DNA of 64,000 bases from assembly GCF_000403785.1 (NCBI RefSeq), contig NZ_APHJ01000024.1, positions 1-64,000 on the forward strand, given 5' to 3'. Position numbers and translations under genes: made by a program. The DNA comes from Gillisia sp. CAL575 (GTDB lineage: Bacteria; Bacteroidota; Bacteroidia; Flavobacteriales; Flavobacteriaceae). This document shows, one piece after another, positions 18,920-26,343 of this stretch. The number at the start of each line of letters is the position of its first letter. Position 1 is the stretch's first letter. A model generated the notes under the pieces. That model saw nothing but the letters and a program-made list of their open reading frames with translations, did no database searches and was not told where the DNA came from.

Positions 18920-19258
18920 ATGAAAAAAATAGAAGCCATCATCAGGAAAGCAAAATTTTCTGCAGTTAAAAAGGCCTTACATGAAAAAGGCATCAACTTC
19001 TTTTCCTACTGGGATGTTACCGGTTTGGGAAATGAAACACAAGGAAGTGTTTATCGAGGAGTGTCCTATAGCACAAGCGATATTCAGCGTAGATATTTAT
19101 CTATCGTGGTAGACGATTCTTATGAGGAATCCACTATCGAAGCTATTCTTAAAGCAGGCCGCACAGGAGAAGTGGGAGATGGAAAAATATTTGTTTCCGA
19201 AATCAGTGAAGCATATAGAATTCGTACTGGGGATAAAGGAAAAGAAACTCTAAACTAA
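18920..19258 (+). CDS. glnK: PII nitrogen-regulatory protein
   Basis: PII signal protein that binds ATP/ADP and 2-oxoglutarate and usually gates the Amt channel encoded next to it. The 112-residue length is standard. The B-loop TGEVGDGKIFV (82-92) and the C-terminal RIRTGDKG are canonical. The T-loop, about residues 36-54, is divergent: the usual GRQKGHTE is replaced by GLGNETQGSV, although Tyr45 and Tyr50 align with Tyr46 and Tyr51 of E. coli PII, so uridylylation is not excluded. It lies 25 bp ahead of amtB, hence GlnK rather than GlnB. Family call is firm, and the altered T-loop suggests altered partner or nucleotide contacts. Confidence 0.95.
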   Translation: MKKIEAIIRKAKFSAVKKALHEKGINFFSYWDVTGLGNETQGSVYRGVSYSTSDIQRRYLSIVVDDSYEESTIEAILKAGRTGEVGDGKIFVSEISEAYRIRTGDKGKETLN

Positions 19259-19283
19259 TTATTAAAGCTTAAAATGTTAATAT

Positions 19284-20522
19284 ATGGACTCAGGATTATT
19301 TACAATAAACAATGTATGGATGATGATATGTACCGGACTGGTATTTTTCATGCATCTCGGTTTTTCATTGCTCGAAATTGGACTAACAAGGCAAAAGAAT
19401 ACCATAAATATACTCTTCAAAAATCTATTTATTATTTGTGCAGGTTTACTTATGTACTATATAGGAGGTTTCAATTTAATGTATCCCGGATTTGAAGAAG
19501 GATCTGCAGGGATTTTAAAATTTGCAGGATTTGGAATATCGGCACCAGAAAATGGAATGCTTGCTGAGTATGCCAGCGGAGGTTATACTTGGTGGACAGA
19601 TTTTCTTTTTCAAGGAATGTTTGCAGCTACTGCAGCAACTATAGTATCTGGGGCTGTTGCAGAACGTATTAAGATTGGAGGATTTATGATATTTGTTGTT
19701 ATTTACGTAGGACTTATTTATCCAATAGTTGGCTCGTGGAAATGGGGTGGTGGATTTCTTGATGCAATGAATTTTTATGACTTTGCAGGATCAACCCTAG
19801 TTCACTCTGTTGGAGGATGGGCCGCGTTAGTAGCTATATTTATATTAGGACCTCGTATTGGTAAATTCAATGAAAATAACAAACCGCAACCAATTCCTGG
19901 GCATAATATTCCGTTTGCAGCGGCAGGAGTACTAATTTTATGGTTAGGATGGTTTGGTTTTAACGGAGGATCTGTACTTTCTGCCGATCCTGCAATTACT
20001 TCTTTGGTACTTGTAACAACTTCTTTGGCAGCAGCAGCTGGTGGAATTTCAGCTTTTTTAACATCTACTTTAATGTATAAAAACTATGACCTCACTATGT
20101 TCTTAAACGGAATATTAGGAGGACTTGTGGGTATTACCGCCGGAGCCGATTTAATGTCTCCAAATGAAGCTGTAGTAATTGGATTAATTGCGGGTGTTGT
20201 TATAGTATTTGGAGTAGCGCTTATAGATAAATTAAAACTTGATGATCCTGTAGGTGCAGTTGCTGTACATTTAATATGTGGAATTTGGGGTACACTCGCC
20301 GTAGGAATATTTGGAAGCATGGCAGGAATAGATCAGTTCTTTATTCAATTAGCTGGTGTTGGAATTGTAGGTGCCTTTTGTGTAATTAGTACTTTCATAA
20401 TTCTTAAAACAATTAAAGCTGTAGCTGGATTAAGAGTTTCTGAAATAGAAGAATTAGAAGGTTTAGATAGACATGAGCATGGAATGGATGCATATCCAGA
20501 TTTTAGATCTAATGAGCATTAA
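19284..20522 (+). CDS. amtB: Ammonium transporter
   Basis: Amt/Mep/Rh channel moving ammonium across the inner membrane. The 412-residue protein has 11 predicted membrane segments. The pore twin histidines are His174 (STLVHSVGGW) and His329 (VAVHLICGIWG), and the Amt signature DFAGSTLVH and GWFGFNGGS are present. It begins directly with membrane segment 1, without an obvious cleaved signal peptide. The C-terminal tail keeps RVSEIEELEGLDRHEHG, the hinge region that in Amt proteins senses PII. Third gene of the porin-PII-amt operon, opposite gltBD, it supplies ammonium for glutamine and then glutamate synthesis. Confidence 0.97.
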   Translation: MDSGLFTINNVWMMICTGLVFFMHLGFSLLEIGLTRQKNTINILFKNLFIICAGLLMYYIGGFNLMYPGFEEGSAGILKFAGFGISAPENGMLAEYASGGYTWWTDFLFQGMFAATAATIVSGAVAERIKIGGFMIFVVIYVGLIYPIVGSWKWGGGFLDAMNFYDFAGSTLVHSVGGWAALVAIFILGPRIGKFNENNKPQPIPGHNIPFAAAGVLILWLGWFGFNGGSVLSADPAITSLVLVTTSLAAAAGGISAFLTSTLMYKNYDLTMFLNGILGGLVGITAGADLMSPNEAVVIGLIAGVVIVFGVALIDKLKLDDPVGAVAVHLICGIWGTLAVGIFGSMAGIDQFFIQLAGVGIVGAFCVISTFIILKTIKAVAGLRVSEIEELEGLDRHEHGMDAYPDFRSNEH

Positions 20523-20534
20523 GAAATAATAAAG

Positions 20535-20637
20535 TTCCTCGATGCAAGCATATAAGATATTTAGTAGAAGAAAGCTTTCTCGATGAAAACCTTAGGTTTT
20601 CCAACTTTCTTCTTCGTATAATGTAAGCATCGGGGAA
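20535..20637 (+). other. Complex nested inverted repeat after amtB
   Basis: Outer stem TTCCTCGATGC (20535-20545) with GCATCGGGGAA (20627-20637), middle stem GAAGAAAG (20567-20574) with CTTTCTTC (20605-20612), inner stem AAAACCT-t-AGGTTTT (20586-20600). A single RNA of about 103 nt could fold into one long rod or branched structure. No T-tract follows. It may end the amt operon or be a small structured RNA. Confidence 0.6.
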
Positions 20638-20690
20638 TTAAACTCTAGGAGATTAATATCGCAATTTTTCCGCTTGCTCATAAAAATGTT

Positions 20691-20698
20691 TATTTTTG
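20691..20698 (+). promoter_or_regulatory. -7 promoter box giving a near-leaderless DUF1456 mRNA
   Basis: TATTTTTG is a full TAnnTTTG match ending only 4 bp before the ATG at 20703. A weak TTC-type -33 is 20 bp upstream. Transcription would start at or next to the start codon. Confidence 0.6.
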
Positions 20699-20702
20699 CA
20701 AT

Positions 20703-20963
20703 ATGGGATTAACAAATAACGACACATTTAAAAAACTAAGAGTTGCGTTAAAATTACGCGATGATGATATAGTACAAATTTGTGCACTGGTAGATTTTAA
20801 AGTTACCAAAAGTGAGCTAGGTGCGATCTTTAGAAATGAAGATCATCCAAAATATGTGGAATGTGGAGATCAATTCTTAAGAAATTTTCTGAATGGGTTG
20901 GTGATTCATATGCGCGGACCAATGCCTAAGAAAAACAAACCAGAAATAGAAAACAAGAGCTAG
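20703..20963 (+). CDS. DUF1456 (YehS-like) protein
   Basis: Small cytoplasmic protein of 86 residues, function unknown. It matches the DUF1456 pattern: NNDTFKKLRVALKLRDDDIV (5-24) and SELGAIFRNEDHPKYVECGDQ with DQFLRNFLNGL. E. coli YehS carries two copies of this domain; here there is one followed by a Lys-rich tail. It has its own promoter box almost touching the start codon and converges on the mscS-like gene, with which it shares a perfect 12-bp hairpin. Confidence 0.85.
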   Translation: MGLTNNDTFKKLRVALKLRDDDIVQICALVDFKVTKSELGAIFRNEDHPKYVECGDQFLRNFLNGLVIHMRGPMPKKNKPEIENKS

Positions 20964-20992
20964 AAATCTCAGGAATTATATTCCTGAGATTT
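20964..20992. terminator. Bidirectional hairpin between DUF1456 and mscS
   Basis: Perfect 12-bp stem AAATCTCAGGAA / TTCCTGAGATTT with a 5-nt loop lies between two convergent stops and overlaps the mscS stop codon. T-tracts are weak on both strands, so efficiency is uncertain. Confidence 0.65.
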
Positions 20993-21995
20993 AATTATTT
21001 TCGCTATCAGTTTTAGATTCAGATTGTTTTTTAGCTTTTTTAGATATGGCGCTTTGATGCAATTCTCCCTTTAACTTTTTACCTTCTTGAGCTTCCTTCA
21101 AATCATGTGCATTCTGAATTTCTACATGTGTTGGAAATGGTAAATCTATACCTGCATCATTCATTGCCTGTTGAGTTTGTAATAAAACTTTTGACCAAAT
21201 TTGGACAACACTTGCGCGATCGCTTTTCGTCCACCATCGAACACGAATAGTCAACCAACTATCTGCCTGATCCCAAACTAAGGTTTCTACAGGTTTTTCT
21301 GAACTTACACCCTCCACTTTTTGTACCGTCTGTTTTAGAATTTTCATGGCTTCCAAATAATCTTCATCATAACCCACACCAACATCATATTGGGAACGTA
21401 TAAGTTCATGCGCAGTTATTACCTTGACTGAGTTATTATAAACTGTATTATTTGGAATAACCACTCGTTGACCGTCGTAGGTGGTAATTATCGTAGATCT
21501 TATTTGCACCATTTCTACTGTACCTTCAAATTCATTTACAACAATCTGATCTCCAATTTTAAATGGTTGCCTAAGTAATATTAGAATTCCTGCCAACCAA
21601 TTTTGTAAAATATCCTGAAAAGCAAAACCAATAGCCACCGAAGATACCCCAAGACTAGCAATTAAATCGGCTGGACTTAAACCTGGTGCCATTATAGTAA
21701 GAGATAGTGCTATCCCAGCAATTACAATTATGTAGCGAGTAAAAGCACCAAGAAGATCACCAAAGTTCTCGCGCCCTCTTTTATTCATCAAACGATTAAC
21801 GACTTTACCTAACCAACGTCCTAAATATAAGAATGCAATAAAAACAGCTATTCCAATAAGTATGTTCGGTAATGCTCTGATAGTTCCATCAACCCAACTA
21901 TCTAATTTTTCTATTATAGACTGTGGATTTACATCAATTTCGCCTGTTTTATCTTTTGGGGTATCTTGGAGAGTAAAAAATAAGGGAATCTTCAT
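20991..21995 (-). CDS. MscS-family mechanosensitive ion channel
   Basis: Small-conductance mechanosensitive channel that releases solutes upon osmotic downshock. The 334-residue protein has about four membrane segments (around residues 40-60, 85-105, 108-125 and 125-150). The pore-lining helix is ASLGVSSVAIGFAFQDILQN, followed by LAGILILLRQPFKIGDQIVV and the MscS beta domain (FEGTVEMVQIRSTIITTYDG, VVIPNNTV). The C-terminal tail is highly charged (KKAKKQSESKTDSENN). It is monocistronic. Length and motifs match the simple YggB/MscS class. Confidence 0.93.
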   Translation of the reverse strand: MKIPLFFTLQDTPKDKTGEIDVNPQSIIEKLDSWVDGTIRALPNILIGIAVFIAFLYLGRWLGKVVNRLMNKRGRENFGDLLGAFTRYIIVIAGIALSLTIMAPGLSPADLIASLGVSSVAIGFAFQDILQNWLAGILILLRQPFKIGDQIVVNEFEGTVEMVQIRSTIITTYDGQRVVIPNNTVYNNSVKVITAHELIRSQYDVGVGYDEDYLEAMKILKQTVQKVEGVSSEKPVETLVWDQADSWLTIRVRWWTKSDRASVVQIWSKVLLQTQQAMNDAGIDLPFPTHVEIQNAHDLKEAQEGKKLKGELHQSAISKKAKKQSESKTDSENN

Positions 21996-22303
21996 AAATT
22001 TATTTTAAATGGTCAAAATACATTTTTTTGCATTTAAAATATCATAATGGAAACCTAAATCAACTTGTATCGCCAATTTATTATCACCAAATCATAGTGA
22101 TTTGAATTGAGAAGAATACACGAATAATCGTGATTAGCTACAAAGATGGCTCTCAAGAATTAATGCTTAAATATAAATTTAACGTAAGTAACCTTAGGCC
22201 AAATATTTTTAATATTTTTTTAATACCCTACGATTAGCCCTACCCTAACAAAAAAGGTCCCAAGAAATATCTCGGGACCTTTTTTAATAAACTATTGAAA
22301 AGT
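21996..22303. other. Intergenic region mscS/sucC
   Basis: 308 bp without a gene. It contains the sucC terminator (22249-22281) and two short hairpins, AAATCA/TGATTT (22089-22103) and CACGA/TCGTG (22119-22132), in the presumed mscS leader. No clear promoter pair was found. Confidence 0.6.
22249..22281 (-). terminator. Rho-independent terminator of sucC
   Basis: Minus-strand 11-bp stem AAGGTCCCGAG / CTTGGGACCTT (one G-U), 6-nt loop, then a T run (A at 22250-22255 on the plus strand). Confidence 0.9.
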
Positions 22304-23494
22304 TTAAGCTAAAACAGCCTGAACTTTATCTGCAGCTTCTTGGAATTCTATTGCACTTTGTACATCCAATCCGCTATTATCTATAATTTCTTTTGCTATA
22401 TCTGCATTAGTACCTTGTAAACGAACAATAATAGGCACATTTATGTTCCCCATGTTCTTATATGCATCTACAATTCCTTGTGCAACACGATCACATCTTA
22501 CAATACCACCAAAGATATTAATAAGGATCGCTTTTACATTTTCATCCTTTAAGATAAGTCTAAATGCCTCTTCTACTCTCTTTGCATCAGCAGTTCCACC
22601 AACATCTAAAAAGTTAGCTGGTTCACCACCTGCTTGTTTAATAAGATCCATTGTTGCCATTGCAAGTCCGGCTCCATTCACCATACACCCAACGTTTCCG
22701 TCGAGATCTACATAGTTAAGTCCAACTTCTCTCGCTTCAACTTCAACAGCATTTTCCTCACGAATATCACGCATAGCTGCATAATCTTTGTGTCTAAATA
22801 ATGCGTTATCGTCTAAAGTTACTTTAGCATCTACCGCCATTATTTTATCGTCACTTGTTTTAAGAACAGGATTGATTTCAAATAAAGCAGAATCAGATTC
22901 TACATAAGCAGTATAAAGAGCAGTAACGAATTTAGTCATTTCTTTAAATCCATTTCCACTAAGTCCTAAGTTAAAAGCGATTCTTCTAGCTTGAAAACCT
23001 TGTAATCCAACTGAAGGATCAATTTCTTCAGTAAAAATTAAATGCGGAGTTTCTTCTGCAACAGTTTCTATATCCATTCCACCTTCCGTAGAATACATAA
23101 TCATATTACGGCCTGTCGTTCTATTTAGAAGAACAGACATATAATACTCTTCTGGCTCACTATCTCCAGGATAATAAACATCTTCTGTAACTAATACTTG
23201 GTGAACTTTCTTACCTTCAGCAGAGGTTTGAGGAGTAACCAGATTCATCCCGATTATTTGTCCTGCAATTTCTTCTACTTCTTTAAGATTCTTAGCAAGT
23301 TTTACCCCACCACCTTTACCACGACCCCCGGCATGCACCTGAGCTTTTATTACGTGCCAACCAGTTCCGGTTAATTCAGTAAGTTCTTTTGCAGCCTCAA
23401 CTGCTTCTTTTGGGGTACTGGCAACAATACCACGCTGAATGCGCACTCCAAAGCTATTTAAAATTTCTTTTCCTTGATATTCGTGTATGTTCAT
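22304..23494 (-). CDS. sucC: Succinyl-CoA ligase (ADP-forming) beta subunit
   Basis: TCA-cycle enzyme subunit that, with SucD, makes ATP (or GTP) and succinate from succinyl-CoA. The 396-residue protein has the ATP-grasp domain with Lys50 and AQVHAGGRGKGGG (51-63), the LFEINPV magnesium-site segment, and the C-terminal CoA-ligase domain with MVNGAGLAMATMD and LINIFGGIVRCD. I start at 23494 (MNIHEYQGKE), the universal SucC N-terminus; an in-frame upstream Met at 23539 would overlap the -7 box at 23528-23535. sucD is not adjacent, which is common in Bacteroidota. Confidence 0.97.
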   Translation of the reverse strand: MNIHEYQGKEILNSFGVRIQRGIVASTPKEAVEAAKELTELTGTGWHVIKAQVHAGGRGKGGGVKLAKNLKEVEEIAGQIIGMNLVTPQTSAEGKKVHQVLVTEDVYYPGDSEPEEYYMSVLLNRTTGRNMIMYSTEGGMDIETVAEETPHLIFTEEIDPSVGLQGFQARRIAFNLGLSGNGFKEMTKFVTALYTAYVESDSALFEINPVLKTSDDKIMAVDAKVTLDDNALFRHKDYAAMRDIREENAVEVEAREVGLNYVDLDGNVGCMVNGAGLAMATMDLIKQAGGEPANFLDVGGTADAKRVEEAFRLILKDENVKAILINIFGGIVRCDRVAQGIVDAYKNMGNINVPIIVRLQGTNADIAKEIIDNSGLDVQSAIEFQEAADKVQAVLA

Positions 23495-23527
23495 AATCTG
23501 CTTTTCTTCAGTATTAATTACGGAACG

Positions 23528-23559
23528 CAAAAGTAACAAATGTAAAAGTATTGTACCAA
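23528..23559 (-). promoter_or_regulatory. Promoter of sucC
   Basis: Minus strand: TTG (23557-23559), 21-bp spacer, TACTTTTG (23528-23535), a good Bacteroidota -33/-7 pair. The -7 box lies 34 bp before the chosen start. Confidence 0.75.
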
Positions 23560-23695
23560 TCTTTTTTGGGTTATAACTCTCTTCTCCTCAAAAGCTTTAT
23601 AAAGCATATCTAATAATAACAATTTGTATCCCGAATTCACTAAATCGTTATAGCGTTTTCCCTTGATAATATTACATAAAACAAGAATTCTATCT

Positions 23696-23703
23696 TATTT
23701 TTG
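23696..23703 (+). promoter_or_regulatory. -7 promoter box for the MFS efflux gene
   Basis: TATTTTTG, a full TAnnTTTG match, 17 bp before the ATG at 23721. The -33 region is only TTA-like. Confidence 0.5.
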
Positions 23704-23720
23704 TAGATTAATTTTTTTAG

Positions 23721-24899
23721 ATGAATAAAGGATTATTAGCTTTAGCAATAGGTGGTTTTGGGATAGGAATGACAGAGTTTGTGATGATGGGAATTTTACC
23801 AGATGTTGCCGGTGCTTTGGATATAAGTATTCCAAAAGCAGGACATTTTATTTCTGCCTATGCGTTAGGGGTGGTGGTTGGCGCTCCTTTAATTACAGCT
23901 ATTGGTGGAAAATGGCCAGCACATAAGGTCTTACTATTATTAATGCTTTGGTTCACAGTCTTCAACACACTCTCTGCTTTTGCTGGAAGTTATGAAATGT
24001 TACTCGCTGCTAGGTTTTTGTCTGGTTTACCTCATGGAGCTTTTTTCGGAATTGGAGCCGTGGTAGCTGGGAAACTAGCTAAACCAGGAAAATCTGCTCA
24101 GGCCATTGCAACTATGTTTACTGGTTTAACTTTAGCCAACGTTTTAGGTGTTCCTCTTGGCACCTATTTGGGACATCAGTATAATTGGGGGATTTCATTT
24201 TTAATGGTTGGTGTTATAGGTATTCTTGCCATGTTGGGAATTAAATTTTGGATGCCAGATCTGGATAAATCTTCTCCAGACGGATTTAAAAAAGATTTAA
24301 AGGTTCTTAAAAAACCCGAGCTTTGGATGGTGATTTTACTTACTACTGTTGGGACAGGAGGGTTTTTTGCTTGGTATAGTTATATAGCCCCATTAATAAC
24401 TAATGTGGCAGGACATGATGAAAGTGTGGTGAGTTATGCTATGATCCTTGCTGGAGTTGGAATGGTCGTTGGAAACATCTTAGGTGCAAAATTGGCAGAA
24501 ATGTTTAGCCCTATATATGCAGTTATTCTTACTCTAATCACAATGTCAATTCTATTAGTTGCCAATTCTTATCTGGCTCATGATCCAGTTTTCATTTTAA
24601 TTATGACCTTCCTTATAGGTATGGTTGCATTCTGCATCTCTACTCCTATTCAAATGGCAGTTATAAATTCATCTAAAGGTTCAGAGATGTTAGGTTCTTC
24701 TTTAAATCAAAGCGCATTTAATATGGGAAATGCCTCTGGAGCATATTTGGCGGGATTACCAATTGCCATGGGATATGGTTTTACCTCTGCAACATTGGTA
24801 GGTGCTGCTATGGCAGGAAGTGGAGTTTTAATAGCTATTGCAGTTATTTTGATAAGAAAAAGACATTCAGAAAGAATTCCTGTCCCCGTGGAGAATTAG
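23721..24899 (+). CDS. MFS transporter of the AraJ/DHA1 sugar-or-drug efflux type
   Basis: Inner-membrane exporter of 392 residues with 12 predicted membrane segments. The N-terminus ALAIGGFGIGMTEFVMMGIL is typical of the AraJ/YdhP/SotB efflux subfamily; motif A-like loop GGKWPAHKVLLL (residues 54-65), and ARFLSGLPHGAFFGIGAVVA in segment 4 carries the usual R and P/G pattern. The second half repeats the fold. It has its own promoter box and no operon partner. The substrate cannot be told from sequence; sugar or drug efflux are both possible. Confidence 0.88.
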   Translation: MNKGLLALAIGGFGIGMTEFVMMGILPDVAGALDISIPKAGHFISAYALGVVVGAPLITAIGGKWPAHKVLLLLMLWFTVFNTLSAFAGSYEMLLAARFLSGLPHGAFFGIGAVVAGKLAKPGKSAQAIATMFTGLTLANVLGVPLGTYLGHQYNWGISFLMVGVIGILAMLGIKFWMPDLDKSSPDGFKKDLKVLKKPELWMVILLTTVGTGGFFAWYSYIAPLITNVAGHDESVVSYAMILAGVGMVVGNILGAKLAEMFSPIYAVILTLITMSILLVANSYLAHDPVFILIMTFLIGMVAFCISTPIQMAVINSSKGSEMLGSSLNQSAFNMGNASGAYLAGLPIAMGYGFTSATLVGAAMAGSGVLIAIAVILIRKRHSERIPVPVEN

Positions 24900-25034
24900 T
24901 GATCGCCATCTGCCACGAAAGACGAAATATCATTTATTATGATTAAATTCATAAAATTTAAATATTATAAAATGCACAAATTGTTAGAATGTGTTATATT
25001 TTTATAAAATTTATAGTCTACAAATAATCTAGAG

Positions 25035-25042
25035 TATTTTTG
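25035..25042 (+). promoter_or_regulatory. -7 promoter box for the lysA-like gene
   Basis: TATTTTTG, full TAnnTTTG match, 19 bp before the ATG at 25062. The -33 is weak (TTA at 21 bp). Confidence 0.5.
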
Positions 25043-25061
25043 CCCGCAATTTAATTTCCAT

Positions 25062-26267
25062 ATGAATAATCAAGACCTTTTAAACATAGCTGCAGAGTAT
25101 GGCAGCCCAGTATATGTGTATGATGCTGAAAAAATTGAGTCTCAATATAATAGACTTACTTCCGCATTTAAACAAGTGGATAGCCTTAAAATTAATTATG
25201 CAGTAAAAGCCTTATCAAATATTTCTATTCTGAAGTTATTTAAAAAATTTGGAGCGGGATTAGATACCGTTTCTATTCAGGAAGTTAAATTAGGTTTGAA
25301 AGCGGGGTTTGAGCCTTCAAAAATCATATATACTCCCAATGGAGTTTCTTTGGAAGAAATTGAAGAAGCAACCACTTTGGGAGTACAAATAAATATAGAC
25401 AACCTTTCCATTTTAGAACAATTTGGAACCAGACATCCTAAAATTCCTGTATGCATCAGGATCAATCCTCATGTAATGGCTGGCGGAAATAGTAATATTT
25501 CTGTAGGCCATATAGATTCTAAATTCGGAATTTCCATTCATCAAATTCCGCATTTATTAAGAATTATAGAAAATACGGGGATGCATATAAATGGGATCCA
25601 TATGCATACAGGAAGTGACATTTTGGATATTGAAGTGTTCTTATATGCATCTGAGATCTTATTTGAAACGGCTAAGCACTTTCCAGATCTCGATTTTATA
25701 GACTTTGGAAGCGGATTCAAAGTTCCCTACAAACCTGGTGATATTGAAACCAATATAGAAGAATTAGGCGAAAAATTAAGCGAGCGCTTTATAAAATTCT
25801 GTAAAGAATATGGCAGAGATCTTACTCTTGCTTTCGAACCTGGAAAATTCTTGGTTAGTGAAGCTGGGAAATTTGTTGCAAAGGTAAATGTGATTAAACA
25901 AACTACCTCTACAGTTTTTGCTGGGATAGATTCAGGTTTTAATCATTTAATACGGCCGATGCTTTATGGATCTCGACATGAAATAAGCAATATTTCTCAC
26001 CCAGATGGGAAAGAGCGATTCTACTCTGTAGTAGGATATATCTGCGAAACAGACACTTTTGCTACCAATAAACGTATTCCTGAAATTAAAGAAGGAGACC
26101 TTCTAAGTTTTAGCAATGCCGGTGCTTATTGTTTTAGCATGGCCAGTAATTACAATTCTAGATATCGCCCAGCTGAAGTCTTATGGTATAATGGCGAAGC
26201 TCATCTTATAAGAAAAAGAGAGGTATTTGAAGACTTGGTTTATAATCAAGTTGAATTAGAATTTTAA
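25062..26267 (+). CDS. lysA: Diaminopimelate decarboxylase
   Basis: PLP enzyme converting meso-diaminopimelate to lysine, the last step of lysine biosynthesis. The 401-residue protein has fold type III features: the PLP lysine Lys49 in NYAVKALSN, the HMHTGSDI phosphate/specificity segment, FGSGFKVPY, EPGKFLVSEAG, and the active-site Cys328 in GYICETDTFA contributed across the dimer. The C-terminal NAGAYCFSMASNYNSR carries the conserved Tyr and Ser. The GSxI and Y/S pattern supports DAP over ornithine decarboxylase. It stands alone between the MFS gene and the DUF389 gene. Confidence 0.93.
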   Translation: MNNQDLLNIAAEYGSPVYVYDAEKIESQYNRLTSAFKQVDSLKINYAVKALSNISILKLFKKFGAGLDTVSIQEVKLGLKAGFEPSKIIYTPNGVSLEEIEEATTLGVQINIDNLSILEQFGTRHPKIPVCIRINPHVMAGGNSNISVGHIDSKFGISIHQIPHLLRIIENTGMHINGIHMHTGSDILDIEVFLYASEILFETAKHFPDLDFIDFGSGFKVPYKPGDIETNIEELGEKLSERFIKFCKEYGRDLTLAFEPGKFLVSEAGKFVAKVNVIKQTTSTVFAGIDSGFNHLIRPMLYGSRHEISNISHPDGKERFYSVVGYICETDTFATNKRIPEIKEGDLLSFSNAGAYCFSMASNYNSRYRPAEVLWYNGEAHLIRKREVFEDLVYNQVELEF

Positions 26268-26343
26268 TTTTTATCCTTTAATTGGGGTTTTCTGCAGTAA
26301 GACTATTTTAAAAAAATAATGAGTTCTTGGAAATCCCCAACTT

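Noticed and set aside
19274-19495. 73-codon frame overlapping the start of amtB
   Set aside because: It is out of frame with a certain amtB, and its translation resembles nothing; it shares the same DNA by chance.
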